A stretch of 57,726 bases of DNA from DUUS01 sp964416365. Its GTDB lineage: Bacteria > Bacillota_I > Bacilli_A > RF39 > UBA660. A program made the translations under genes and the position numbers. Numbering within the stretch: position 1 is the stretch's first letter; the number at the start of each line of letters is the position of its first letter. Positions 5,907 through 13,496 of the stretch are shown one piece after another. Under the pieces are notes generated by a model. That model had not been told where the DNA came from, did not search any database, and saw only the letters and a list, made by a program, of their open reading frames with translations. Where the stretch lies: the NCBI GenBank assembly GCA_964416365.1, contig CAYQDO010000002.1, forward strand, positions 1 through 57,726. The letters run 5' to 3'.

Positions 5907-6800
5907 TTAATTTCTAGGGTGAAATTCTTCATAATCACTACGAAGTTTCTCATTAGTTAAATGAGTATAGATTTGAGTAGTGGAAAGATTTTCATGGCCT
6001 AGTAATTCTTGAATGATTCTTAAATTAGCACCATTTTTTAATAAATGGGTTGCAAATGTATGTCTTAAGGTATGAGGAGAAACATTTTTCCTGATACCTT
6101 TTTTTTGGCATTCTAATTTAATGGTTTTAAATATAAATTGCCTACTAATTTTTGTCCCTTGATTATTTAAAAATATATAGGTACTATTTTTTTTATTTAA
6201 GATACTACGGTACTTTTCTATATAGATTTTTAAAGCTTCAATTGCATAATCTCCTAAAGGAATAATTCTTTCTTTTCTGCCCTTCCCCATTACTCTTATT
6301 AAGCAGCTTTCTAAATCAATGTTAGCCATTTCTAGATTAATAAGCTCAGATATTCTAAGACCGGAAGAATATAATAATTCTAAAATAGCTTTATTTCTGG
6401 CATCATAAGGTGTATTTACTTCTATATCTAATAATTTAATAGCTTCTTCAATTGTTAAAAAAGTTGGTAATTTTGTTTGTTGTTTAGGTCTTATGACACT
6501 AATAGCTGGATTCTTTTCCACTAATTTTTTTCTTTCTAAAAAATTATAAAAAGATTTAAAAGTACTTATTTTATGGGCAATTGTATTACTGTTCAAATCA
6601 GATAAAGATTTTAAGTACTTTTGCAAGTCTTCTGACGTTATTTCCAGTAAGTTATTGTGATTATACTTCATTAGCTTTTTCATGTCATTTTTATAGGCAG
6701 ATACGGTATTTTGGGTGTAGTTTCTTTCCAAAGATAGATATTCAGTAAATTGATTGATTAAGTCTTCATTTTGTTGCTTAATTAATTCTTCATCTTTCAT
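5907..6800 (-). CDS. xerD: Tyrosine recombinase XerD
   Basis: Site-specific recombinase that acts at dif to resolve chromosome dimers. An N-terminal SAM-like core-binding domain spans about 15-95; the catalytic domain has the full RKHRHY set: R in SSGLRISEL, K in GKGRKER, H and R in SPHTLRHTFATHLL, H in LLGHENLSTTQ, and Tyr in the following IYTH. Length (297 residues) is typical of XerC/XerD; I favour XerD from overall pattern but cannot exclude the paralogue. The start has GGTGG 5 nt upstream. The gene is only about 1.1 kb from the dif site. Confidence 0.92.
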   Translation of the reverse strand: MKDEELIKQQNEDLINQFTEYLSLERNYTQNTVSAYKNDMKKLMKYNHNNLLEITSEDLQKYLKSLSDLNSNTIAHKISTFKSFYNFLERKKLVEKNPAISVIRPKQQTKLPTFLTIEEAIKLLDIEVNTPYDARNKAILELLYSSGLRISELINLEMANIDLESCLIRVMGKGRKERIIPLGDYAIEALKIYIEKYRSILNKKNSTYIFLNNQGTKISRQFIFKTIKLECQKKGIRKNVSPHTLRHTFATHLLKNGANLRIIQELLGHENLSTTQIYTHLTNEKLRSDYEEFHPRN

Positions 6801-6875
6801 TTTACCACCCTATTTAATTATACATACAACTAGAAAAATAAGCAAATGTATAATATAATAAGAATTGGTGAAGAT

Positions 6876-8075
6876 ATGGAACTACTAGCTAATAAAATGA
6901 GACCTAAAAGTTTAAAAGATATTATTGGTCAAGAACACATAGTGGGACCTAATAAAATTTTAACAAATTTAATTAATAATAATAAATTATTCTCGATAAT
7001 TTTATATGGAACACCAGGTACTGGAAAAACTTCACTTGCTGAAGCGATTGTTAATGATCTAAAAAAAGAATATCGATTGCTTAATGCCGTTATAAATAAT
7101 AAAAGTGATTTTGATATTGTTATCGAAGAAGCGAAAATGAATGGTGAAATGATTTTAATAATTGATGAAATCCACCGTATGAATAAAGATAAACAAGACC
7201 TTCTTTTACCCTATATTGAGAGTGGTTTAATAATTATTATTGGACTTACCACTTCTAATCCTTATCATTCAATTAATCCGGCTATAAGGAGTAGATGTCA
7301 GATTTTTGAGGTTACTCCTCTATCTTCTGATGATATTAAAAAAGGATTAAAGAGAGCTTGTAAATATTTAGAAAATATTAAGGTAACTGATAAAGTATTA
7401 GACATGATAATCTCTTCTAGTTCTGGAGATTTGAGAAGCGCTATAAATTTACTAGAGATGGCTTATTACAGTACTAATGATCATGTCATAACTAAAGAAG
7501 TTTTACTAACTATAAATACCAAACCAGTAATCTATATTGATAAGAATGACACAAATTATTATGATACGATTAGTGCTCTGCAAAAATCAATTCGGGGTAG
7601 TGATGCTAATGCTGCCTTATATTATTTGGGAGTACTTTTAGAGGCTGAAGATTTAGATATTATTTTTAGAAGACTAACAGTTATTGCATATGAAGATATA
7701 GGTCTAGCTAATCCGGGAATTGGACCTAAAGTAATGGCTGCTATTGAAGCAGTAAATATGTTAGGCTTACCAGAAGGAAGAATCCCACTAGCCACAGTTG
7801 TTATTGAAATGGCCTTGTCACCTAAAAGTAACAGTGCTATATCAGCAATTGATAATGCTTTAAATGAAATAAGCAATGGTAATATTAATCCCGTACCAAA
7901 ACATCTTAAAACCAGTAGTAAAGATTATAAATATCCGCACAATTATAAAAAATACTGGGTTGAACAGCAATATTTACCAGATAATTTGAAAGACAACAAA
8001 TTTTATTATCCAAAAATAAACAATTATGAAAATAATTTAAACAAAATAAATCAAGAAATGAGGAATAATAAATGA
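6876..8075 (+). CDS. rarA: Replication-associated recombination protein RarA (MgsA)
   Basis: AAA+ ATPase acting at stalled replication forks, related to the clamp-loader subunits. It shows Walker A GTPGTGKTS (about residue 47), Walker B LIIDEIHR, sensor LTTSNP and arginine finger IRSRCQ, then the C-terminal tetramerisation domain with SALQKSIRGSDANAALYYLG. ATG 6876 is chosen over 6846 because GGTGA lies 5 nt before it and the upstream ATG falls inside a TATAAT element. It overlaps gpsA by 4 nt (ATGA). In Bacillus rarA is also next to tcdA. Confidence 0.95.
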   Translation: MELLANKMRPKSLKDIIGQEHIVGPNKILTNLINNNKLFSIILYGTPGTGKTSLAEAIVNDLKKEYRLLNAVINNKSDFDIVIEEAKMNGEMILIIDEIHRMNKDKQDLLLPYIESGLIIIIGLTTSNPYHSINPAIRSRCQIFEVTPLSSDDIKKGLKRACKYLENIKVTDKVLDMIISSSSGDLRSAINLLEMAYYSTNDHVITKEVLLTINTKPVIYIDKNDTNYYDTISALQKSIRGSDANAALYYLGVLLEAEDLDIIFRRLTVIAYEDIGLANPGIGPKVMAAIEAVNMLGLPEGRIPLATVVIEMALSPKSNSAISAIDNALNEISNGNINPVPKHLKTSSKDYKYPHNYKKYWVEQQYLPDNLKDNKFYYPKINNYENNLNKINQEMRNNK

Positions 8076-9040
8076 ATATTACAATAATGGGTAGCGGGGC
8101 TTTTGGTTTTGCGATTGCTATGATGTTACGAAAAAATGGCCATAATATTAAAATGTGGTCTCATTCAGAGGAACAAGTCAGAGATTTACAAAATGGTAAA
8201 TTAGAACTTATCCCTGGAATCAAGATTCCTAAAGATATAAATTTTACTTCAAGTTATGAAGAATCTTTAGTAAATTGTGATATAGTATTTATCATGGTAG
8301 CTGCTAAATTCGTCGGCGATGTTGCGGAGCAAATGAAACCTTATATAAACTCCGATATGCATTTCTGTATTGGTAGTAAGGGTATTGAACAAGGCAGTTG
8401 TAAATTTGTTCATCAAATTTTTAAAGAACATATCAAGACCAAAAATCTTTCGGTAATATCAGGACCATCTTTTGCCGTTGATGTAGTTAATAATGAGCCA
8501 ATTGGGTTTGCTATAGCCAGTGAGTCAGTTAAATCCCGTAATGTGGTTGTTAAGGCTCTTACTAGTGATACTATTAAACTTAGACCAAGTTCTGACATAA
8601 TTGGAGTCGAACTTTGTGGCTCTATTAAAAATGTTATTGCTGTTGCCGCAGGTATGTTAGAAGGCTTAGGATATAAAGAATCTACTAGAAGTTTTTTGAT
8701 TGTTGAATCAATGCATGATATTAAAGAATTAATTAAAGGTTTAGGTGGTAAGAAAAAAACTATTTTAAGTTTTTCTGGTATTGGAGATTTACTACTTACT
8801 TGTACTAGTGTTAAAAGTCGTAATTATTCATATGGCATTTTATTAGGTCAGAAAGATTATGATGGAGCAAGAAAGTATCTAGAAACTACCACTGTTGAAG
8901 GATATTATACTTTAAAATCAATCTATACCCTTCTACGTCGTAAGAAAATTAAAATGCCTGTTATTGATTTAATTTATAAAATAGTTATGAAAAATGAAGA
9001 TCCTTCTTTATTAGTCAATTTCTTAATTACAAAAAAATAA
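8072..9040 (+). CDS. gpsA: Glycerol-3-phosphate dehydrogenase [NAD(P)+]
   Basis: Reduces dihydroxyacetone phosphate to sn-glycerol 3-phosphate, the precursor for phospholipids. The N-terminal Rossmann motif is MGSGAFGFAIA; catalytic lysines lie in SKGIEQG and CGSIKNVIAVAAG, followed by FSGIGDLLLTC typical of GpsA. Length 322 residues is normal. The start ATG overlaps the rarA stop, so translation is probably coupled. A bidirectional terminator separates it from convergent tcdA. Confidence 0.96.
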   Translation: MNITIMGSGAFGFAIAMMLRKNGHNIKMWSHSEEQVRDLQNGKLELIPGIKIPKDINFTSSYEESLVNCDIVFIMVAAKFVGDVAEQMKPYINSDMHFCIGSKGIEQGSCKFVHQIFKEHIKTKNLSVISGPSFAVDVVNNEPIGFAIASESVKSRNVVVKALTSDTIKLRPSSDIIGVELCGSIKNVIAVAAGMLEGLGYKESTRSFLIVESMHDIKELIKGLGGKKKTILSFSGIGDLLLTCTSVKSRNYSYGILLGQKDYDGARKYLETTTVEGYYTLKSIYTLLRRKKIKMPVIDLIYKIVMKNEDPSLLVNFLITKK

Positions 9041-9063
9041 ACTCATTTGAGTTTATTTTTTTG
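9036..9063. terminator. Shared terminator between gpsA and tcdA
   Basis: AAATAAACTCA / TGAGTTTATTT stem with a tiny loop and T/A runs on both sides, placed between two convergent genes. Confidence 0.8.
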
Positions 9064-9724
9064 TTATATCATTAATAACGTAGCTAGCACATAATAAACC
9101 AGCTATTCCCGGCATATAACTTACCGTACCTAGTTTATCAGTAGTTACTGGATTTTCCGTACTACTAACTACCATAATTTTTTTATTTATTTTTAGTTCT
9201 TTAACTTTTCTTCTTAAGATTCTTGCAATAGGGTCATTTTTGGTTTTTGCTAATTCTGTGATGGAAAATAAGGCTGGATTAGTTTTATTAGCAGTACCCA
9301 TACAAGAAATAAATTTATATTTATATTTTAAAGATTTTTCAATTATTAATAATTTGGTACTTACGGTATCACAGGCATCGATTACATAAACATATTTATT
9401 TTGTAATACCTCATCAATATTATCTTTATCCAAATTATATTTGAATGCTGTAATATTAAGATTGGGATTGATCTTTAAAGCTCTTTCTTTAGCTACTTCT
9501 ACTTTAGTTAAACCAATATTTTCATTGGAAGTTATAATTTGTCTATTTAAATTAGAAATTTCAATATTATCACGATCAATAATCGCTATATTTTGAATAC
9601 CAGAACGCACTAGAGCTTCTAGAGCATAGCCCCCTACTCCACCAATACCTACAACAAGTACTTTAGTAGATTGAAGTCTTGAAAATTTATCTTTACCAAT
9701 TAAGGTAATTAATCTTTCAAACAT
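9053..9724 (-). CDS. tcdA: tRNA threonylcarbamoyladenosine dehydratase TcdA
   Basis: E1/ThiF-like ATPase that cyclises t6A37 of tRNA to ct6A. It has nucleotide-binding GIGGVGGYALEALVRSG (about residues 27-43), the DRDNIEISNLNRQ signature, and DACDTVSTK with the conserved cysteine; it lacks the C-terminal Ub-like extensions of true E1. Length 223 residues fits short TcdA. A strong GGAGG ribosome binding site precedes the ATG. The 6S RNA gene lies immediately upstream on the same strand, as in Bacillus (bsrA next to yrvM). Confidence 0.92.
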   Translation of the reverse strand: MFERLITLIGKDKFSRLQSTKVLVVGIGGVGGYALEALVRSGIQNIAIIDRDNIEISNLNRQIITSNENIGLTKVEVAKERALKINPNLNITAFKYNLDKDNIDEVLQNKYVYVIDACDTVSTKLLIIEKSLKYKYKFISCMGTANKTNPALFSITELAKTKNDPIARILRRKVKELKINKKIMVVSSTENPVTTDKLGTVSYMPGIAGLLCASYVINDITKK

Positions 9725-9739
9725 AGCCCCTCCAAAATA

Positions 9740-9900
9740 AAAAAAGCCTAGTAACAGTCAATGATAAAGCCCCGCTCTATCAAAGGTGGGCATCACATAA
9801 GAAGTTTTAGGATCCTAGGTTTTACTAGTTTTCAACACCACTGCTTAATTAGACTCCCAATTATATAATTTGTCGGTCTTATATATAACTGTTACTAGAC
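9740..9900 (-). ncRNA. ssrS: 6S RNA (SsrS/BsrA type)
   Basis: A region of about 160 nt without an ORF folds into one long rod: the closing stem pairs CTAGTAACAGT (about 9886-9897) with ACTGTTACTAG (about 9749-9759), with partly paired sequence and a central bubble between. A -10 TATAAT lies at 9912-9907 and a T-run ends the RNA. 6S RNA mimics an open promoter and sequesters the housekeeping RNA polymerase. The key support is synteny: in B. subtilis the 6S-1 gene lies beside tcdA (yrvM). I have not run a covariance model. Confidence 0.75.
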
Positions 9901-9941
9901 AATTTAATTATATCATTAGATTATTTAAATTAAAAGTATTT

Positions 9942-10457
9942 TTACAAACTTTTGATAAATTCAATAATGGGCATAATGTGCCCATTATTTTTCATTTTAA
10001 TAACAGGTATATTTAAAGCATTTGCTATGCTAAGGGAATTTTCTATTTCATTTTCTTGGAATTTTTCTAATAACTTTAGATCAAATTTTATTTTATCTCT
10101 TTCATATAATCTCTTACTAATTGATTTGACATTATCATATAAGATAATAATCCCAATAACTTTCATTCTCTTAAACCAATTATTATCTAACTTAACTATT
10201 TTATCTTTAATATTAATTAGACATGTATGGCCATTTAAGACAAAAAGATGATCTTTAATGTCTTTTTTTAGACTATCTAATAATATTTTTTGATTTTTAT
10301 TAATATTTAGAGCCCTTTTGTTGATATCAGTACGAGAATTATACTTTTTAATTAATTCACTTGCGGAATAAATAGGAATATTGAGCTTTTTATTAATTCT
10401 TTCACAAATGTGGTTCTTTCCTACACCATGTATTCCAGTTAATAATATTACTTTCAT
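9942..10457 (-). CDS. P-loop NTPase, predicted small-molecule or nucleotide kinase
   Basis: A 171-residue protein with Walker A GIHGVGKNH at the very N-terminus, then a SASELIKKY segment, a DHLFVLNGHTCLI strand in the Walker B/acceptor position, a YDN..SISKRLYERDK lid-like region and short C-terminal strands. This layout resembles adenylate-kinase-like and AAA-type nucleoside kinases. The substrate is unknown. The start has AGGTGT 6 nt upstream. Its 3' end contains a perfect 11-bp inverted repeat at 9963-9989. No operon partner: the 6S promoter follows. Confidence 0.65.
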   Translation of the reverse strand: MKVILLTGIHGVGKNHICERINKKLNIPIYSASELIKKYNSRTDINKRALNINKNQKILLDSLKKDIKDHLFVLNGHTCLINIKDKIVKLDNNWFKRMKVIGIIILYDNVKSISKRLYERDKIKFDLKLLEKFQENEIENSLSIANALNIPVIKMKNNGHIMPIIEFIKSL

Positions 10458-10506
10458 AATTACACCTATCTTTAGTATAAATTCTTCTATATTAATTATA
10501 CAAAAA

Positions 10507-11322
10507 TTAGTTGTCTTTGTAATTATCTAAAAATGAATGTTTTTCTTTATTATAATGATAACCTAATACAGTATTTAAATTGATGTTGTCACTGCTTTTA
10601 AAGATATTTTTATCGATATCTTTATATACTTTCCGAAGATTTTCAATTAACTCTTTTATTTCTCTTCTTTTACTATCTACTTTTTTACTTGTAACGTTAC
10701 AAGCACAATTAATAAAAGTTAAATTATTATAATTAACCCATCTTTTAATATCATATTCTTTGACTAAATAAAGGGGCCTAATTAATTCCATACCTGGATA
10801 ATGATCACTTTTAAGTTTGGGCATCATTGATCCATATGCCCCGGCATAAAGCAGGTTAAGCATAATAGTTTCAATGACATCATCAAAATGATGGCCTAAA
10901 GCAATTTTATTGCAACCTAAATCCATCGCTTTACGATATAAATACCCTCTTCTTTTTCTCGCACATAAATAGCAAGAATTTTTCTCTTTATCTAATTCTT
11001 CAAAAATATTGGTTTTAAAGATTTCGATGTCTAAATCAAAGTATTGAGCGTTCTTTTTAATTAAATTTATGACCTTAGGAGAATATCCTGGATCCATAAC
11101 AATGTATTTTAAACCAAACTTAATAATATAGTGACGTTCTATTTCCCTTAAAACTAAAGCAAGCAAAAAGGAATCCTTACCACCACTTATGCAGACAGCT
11201 ATGTTATCGCCCTCTTCTATCATCTTGTATTCATCCATAGCTTTAATGGTTTTTTTCCATATATCTTTACGATAAGTTTTTAAAACACTTTTTATTATAT
11301 CTTTATTATCTATTTTTCCCAT
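10507..11322 (-). CDS. TtcA-family tRNA thiolation PP-loop ATPase
   Basis: N-type ATP pyrophosphatase with CISGGKDSFLLAL (about residues 44-56) and the cysteine motif CYLCARKRRGYLYRKA (about 117-132), followed by LGHHFDDVIETIMLNLLYAG, the TtcA/CTU1 signature, and a later INCACN pair that could complete a 4Fe-4S site. In E. coli TtcA makes 2-thiocytidine 32 in tRNA; in Firmicutes the exact position is less certain. It is 271 residues long. An AGAGG ribosome binding site precedes the start. It is separated from the upstream HerA gene by 70 nt. Confidence 0.85.
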   Translation of the reverse strand: MGKIDNKDIIKSVLKTYRKDIWKKTIKAMDEYKMIEEGDNIAVCISGGKDSFLLALVLREIERHYIIKFGLKYIVMDPGYSPKVINLIKKNAQYFDLDIEIFKTNIFEELDKEKNSCYLCARKRRGYLYRKAMDLGCNKIALGHHFDDVIETIMLNLLYAGAYGSMMPKLKSDHYPGMELIRPLYLVKEYDIKRWVNYNNLTFINCACNVTSKKVDSKRREIKELIENLRKVYKDIDKNIFKSSDNINLNTVLGYHYNKEKHSFLDNYKDN

Positions 11323-11392
11323 ATATAACCTCTTTTGTTAATATAAATATAATATCAAAATATCAAAAAAAATAAAACTATATGTTTTATTT

Positions 11393-13159
11393 TTAAGCTA
11401 TTTTACTACCTTTCCATCTTTCTACGACATCACAGTTACTTGAGTATGGAAGTGGATTTGGCAGTTCCATTTTAATTAATAATGGAATTTTAAAGGCACT
11501 ACCAAATGATACTAAAGTTCCTGGTTGTAATGAATTTAATTTTTCTATAACATCAGTAGAAATATTAGGTAGCATTTTTTCAATGTACTCTAAATCTTTT
11601 GGATGGGTCATTTTATGAACTAGGAAATTACTCATTTGGGCAACAACAGTTTCACTTATATCAACTGGTCTTTGACTTATTAAATTAAGTAATACACCAT
11701 ATTTACGGCCTTCTTTAGCTATTCTTTCAAATATATTATAACCCAATAAGAATTGATCATTGTCTTTAACCACATAGCGATGGGCTTCTTCAATAATTAA
11801 ATGGAATGGTATAGAAGCTCTTACTTTTCTAGATTTAGCAAAGTCAAAAATCATTTTACTCATAATCTTAACAATCACTTTAGCTAGATTGTCATCAATA
11901 TCTTCTAAGTTTATATTAATTATCTGACTTCTTTTGTTATTCATAATAATTAAACTAGAAATATAACTATCTAAATCTAAATATTGCTTAAAATCAAAAT
12001 ATTGACGGTTTTTACTATTTAATAAAGAATGCAATCTAACCTTTAAAATAATAGCAGAATCTTGCATTAATCGATTATTTAGGAATCCTTCACCAATTAA
12101 AGTAAAGTTTAGAGCTTTTTCTAAATCATTTAAAGTAAAGAAAGCATCTTTGGCAATTTCCATTTGAGATTCAATATTTTCATCTAAGTTTTTGGCAATA
12201 TATTCATTAATTAAAACGGACTCACCAAATTCTCCCTTGGAATCAATTTTAAAACATTCTGAGAATCTTCTTGTATATCCTATACCTTGAATTTCTGCAT
12301 TCATATTAAAGGCTGGTGTTTGGCAAGAGGCTATAATAGTAAAAATATCATTTTTCTTACCACTGGCATTTTGATTACTGAATAAAACAGCTTGAATGGC
12401 ACTGGCTATTAGATGATTCTTTAATTTTTCCGTTTGTTCATCTTTCTTACTGAACAATTTAACTAGTTTCATCATGCGTTCAATAATAGTTAATTGAGCA
12501 TGGTTTTCCGCACTTAATAAAAGAGCAATATCATCATTGGTTAGTAAGAAAATTGGTATTTGTAATAGCATGTCTGTTGACTCAGTTGGGTTAGTAGTTA
12601 AAAATTTATATTGATAGTTAGAATTAACTTGATCAATTACTTTAAAAGCACTTTTATATTCTCCATAAGCATCAAAAATAAACATATTAGCATTGTAAGT
12701 TAAAAAGTTTTTATTCAAATAAATATTTTGAATTATTCTTGATACAGAACAAGATTTACCTGATCCGGAATTACCGAATATGGCTAAATGATTGGAAAAT
12801 AAATCATTGATATTTATATAAATATTTCTTTCATTATAGGTTGGACTTTTACCAATATATAAACTTTCTGTTTCATTTTTACCCATGATAATATCTAATT
12901 CATGATCATTAATAATTCTCATTCTAGATGATAATGAAGGTTTTTTGATAGTACCTGGAATAAATTTGTTGGAAGCAAATTCACCTAAAAGTTGTATTTT
13001 TACGGTATCTTCATCAACGTTTTTTACTTCCCCTAAAAGGGTGTCTTTCTCATATTCGAATACAACATGAAGATTCATTAAATTAGCGATAATTTGGCCT
13101 TCTTTATTAATTTCTACAACGGCTATATTATCACTAATATACTTTATTTTTCCAAACAT
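11393..13159 (-). CDS. HerA-type DNA translocase ATPase (DUF87)
   Basis: A 588-residue hexameric-ATPase-like protein: an N-terminal HAS-barrel-type domain (about 1-90, GKIKYISDNIAVVEI), Walker A IFGNSGSGKSCSVSRI (about 131), Walker B FHLIIEEAHRYV (about 455), and the conserved LISQRP/VAQMSNFLVHKM region. HerA proteins pump DNA and in archaea work with NurA nuclease; no nuclease partner lies nearby. ATG 13159 is chosen over TTG 13168 because the latter overlaps the AGAGG ribosome binding site. Neighbours are housekeeping, so a defence role is not indicated. Confidence 0.85.
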   Translation of the reverse strand: MFGKIKYISDNIAVVEINKEGQIIANLMNLHVVFEYEKDTLLGEVKNVDEDTVKIQLLGEFASNKFIPGTIKKPSLSSRMRIINDHELDIIMGKNETESLYIGKSPTYNERNIYININDLFSNHLAIFGNSGSGKSCSVSRIIQNIYLNKNFLTYNANMFIFDAYGEYKSAFKVIDQVNSNYQYKFLTTNPTESTDMLLQIPIFLLTNDDIALLLSAENHAQLTIIERMMKLVKLFSKKDEQTEKLKNHLIASAIQAVLFSNQNASGKKNDIFTIIASCQTPAFNMNAEIQGIGYTRRFSECFKIDSKGEFGESVLINEYIAKNLDENIESQMEIAKDAFFTLNDLEKALNFTLIGEGFLNNRLMQDSAIILKVRLHSLLNSKNRQYFDFKQYLDLDSYISSLIIMNNKRSQIININLEDIDDNLAKVIVKIMSKMIFDFAKSRKVRASIPFHLIIEEAHRYVVKDNDQFLLGYNIFERIAKEGRKYGVLLNLISQRPVDISETVVAQMSNFLVHKMTHPKDLEYIEKMLPNISTDVIEKLNSLQPGTLVSFGSAFKIPLLIKMELPNPLPYSSNCDVVERWKGSKIA

Positions 13160-13229
13160 TATAACCAACCTCTTTATTCTTTATTATTATAAAAAAATTA
13201 TATCATAGTTAATATAATTTTTAAATAGC

Positions 13230-13254
13230 AAAAAAAAGAGATTATCGGTCTCTT
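13230..13254 (-). terminator. Terminator of the 37-aa membrane protein gene
   Basis: On the minus strand AGAGA, 7-nt loop, TCTCT then T8. It overlaps the end of the small ORF at 13242. Confidence 0.7.
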
Positions 13255-13355
13255 AGTAAAACAATTAATAAGATAAACATTATTAAGATTAATATTCCTA
13301 ATACAGAATATATGATAATATCTTTATTATTAATTAAAAACTCTTTAATTAGCAT
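13242..13355 (-). CDS. Small single-pass membrane protein, 37 aa
   Basis: The ORF starts MLIKEFLINNKD, continues with one hydrophobic helix (IIIYSVLGILILIMFILLIV) and ends LLRDR. The ribosome binding site is weak (AGTAGGAT about 5 nt upstream), and its own terminator follows directly, which supports a real transcript. Topology by the positive-inside rule is ambiguous. I recognise no family. It sits alone between gatB and herA. Confidence 0.5.
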   Translation of the reverse strand: MLIKEFLINNKDIIIYSVLGILILIMFILLIVLLRDR

Positions 13356-13428
13356 GTCTATCCTACTTTCTATTTGCTTCAATTATATCACTTATTTTAA
13401 AAATAATAGACATTCTATGCAACTTGAC

Positions 13429-13470
13429 GCTGAAAAAAAGACATTACTTTTTCAATGTCTTTTTTTCAGC
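13429..13470 (-). terminator. Strong terminator of the hisS-gatB operon
   Basis: Perfect 17-bp inverted repeat (GCTGAAAAAAAGACATT and its complement) around an 8-nt loop, 27 nt after the gatB stop. The arms contain A7/T7 runs, so it can stop transcription on both strands. Confidence 0.85.
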
Positions 13471-13496
13471 ATATTGTGAGCTTGTCACTTTACATA

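Noticed and set aside
6846..6878. Upstream ATG at 6846 as rarA start
   Set aside because: It overlaps a TATAAT promoter element and lacks a ribosome binding site; ATG 6876 has GGTGA and gives the family N-terminus.
11393..13159. HerA-type ATPase as a sign of a defence island
   Set aside because: No nuclease, SIR2, restriction or toxin genes nearby; flanking genes are tRNA modification and translation.
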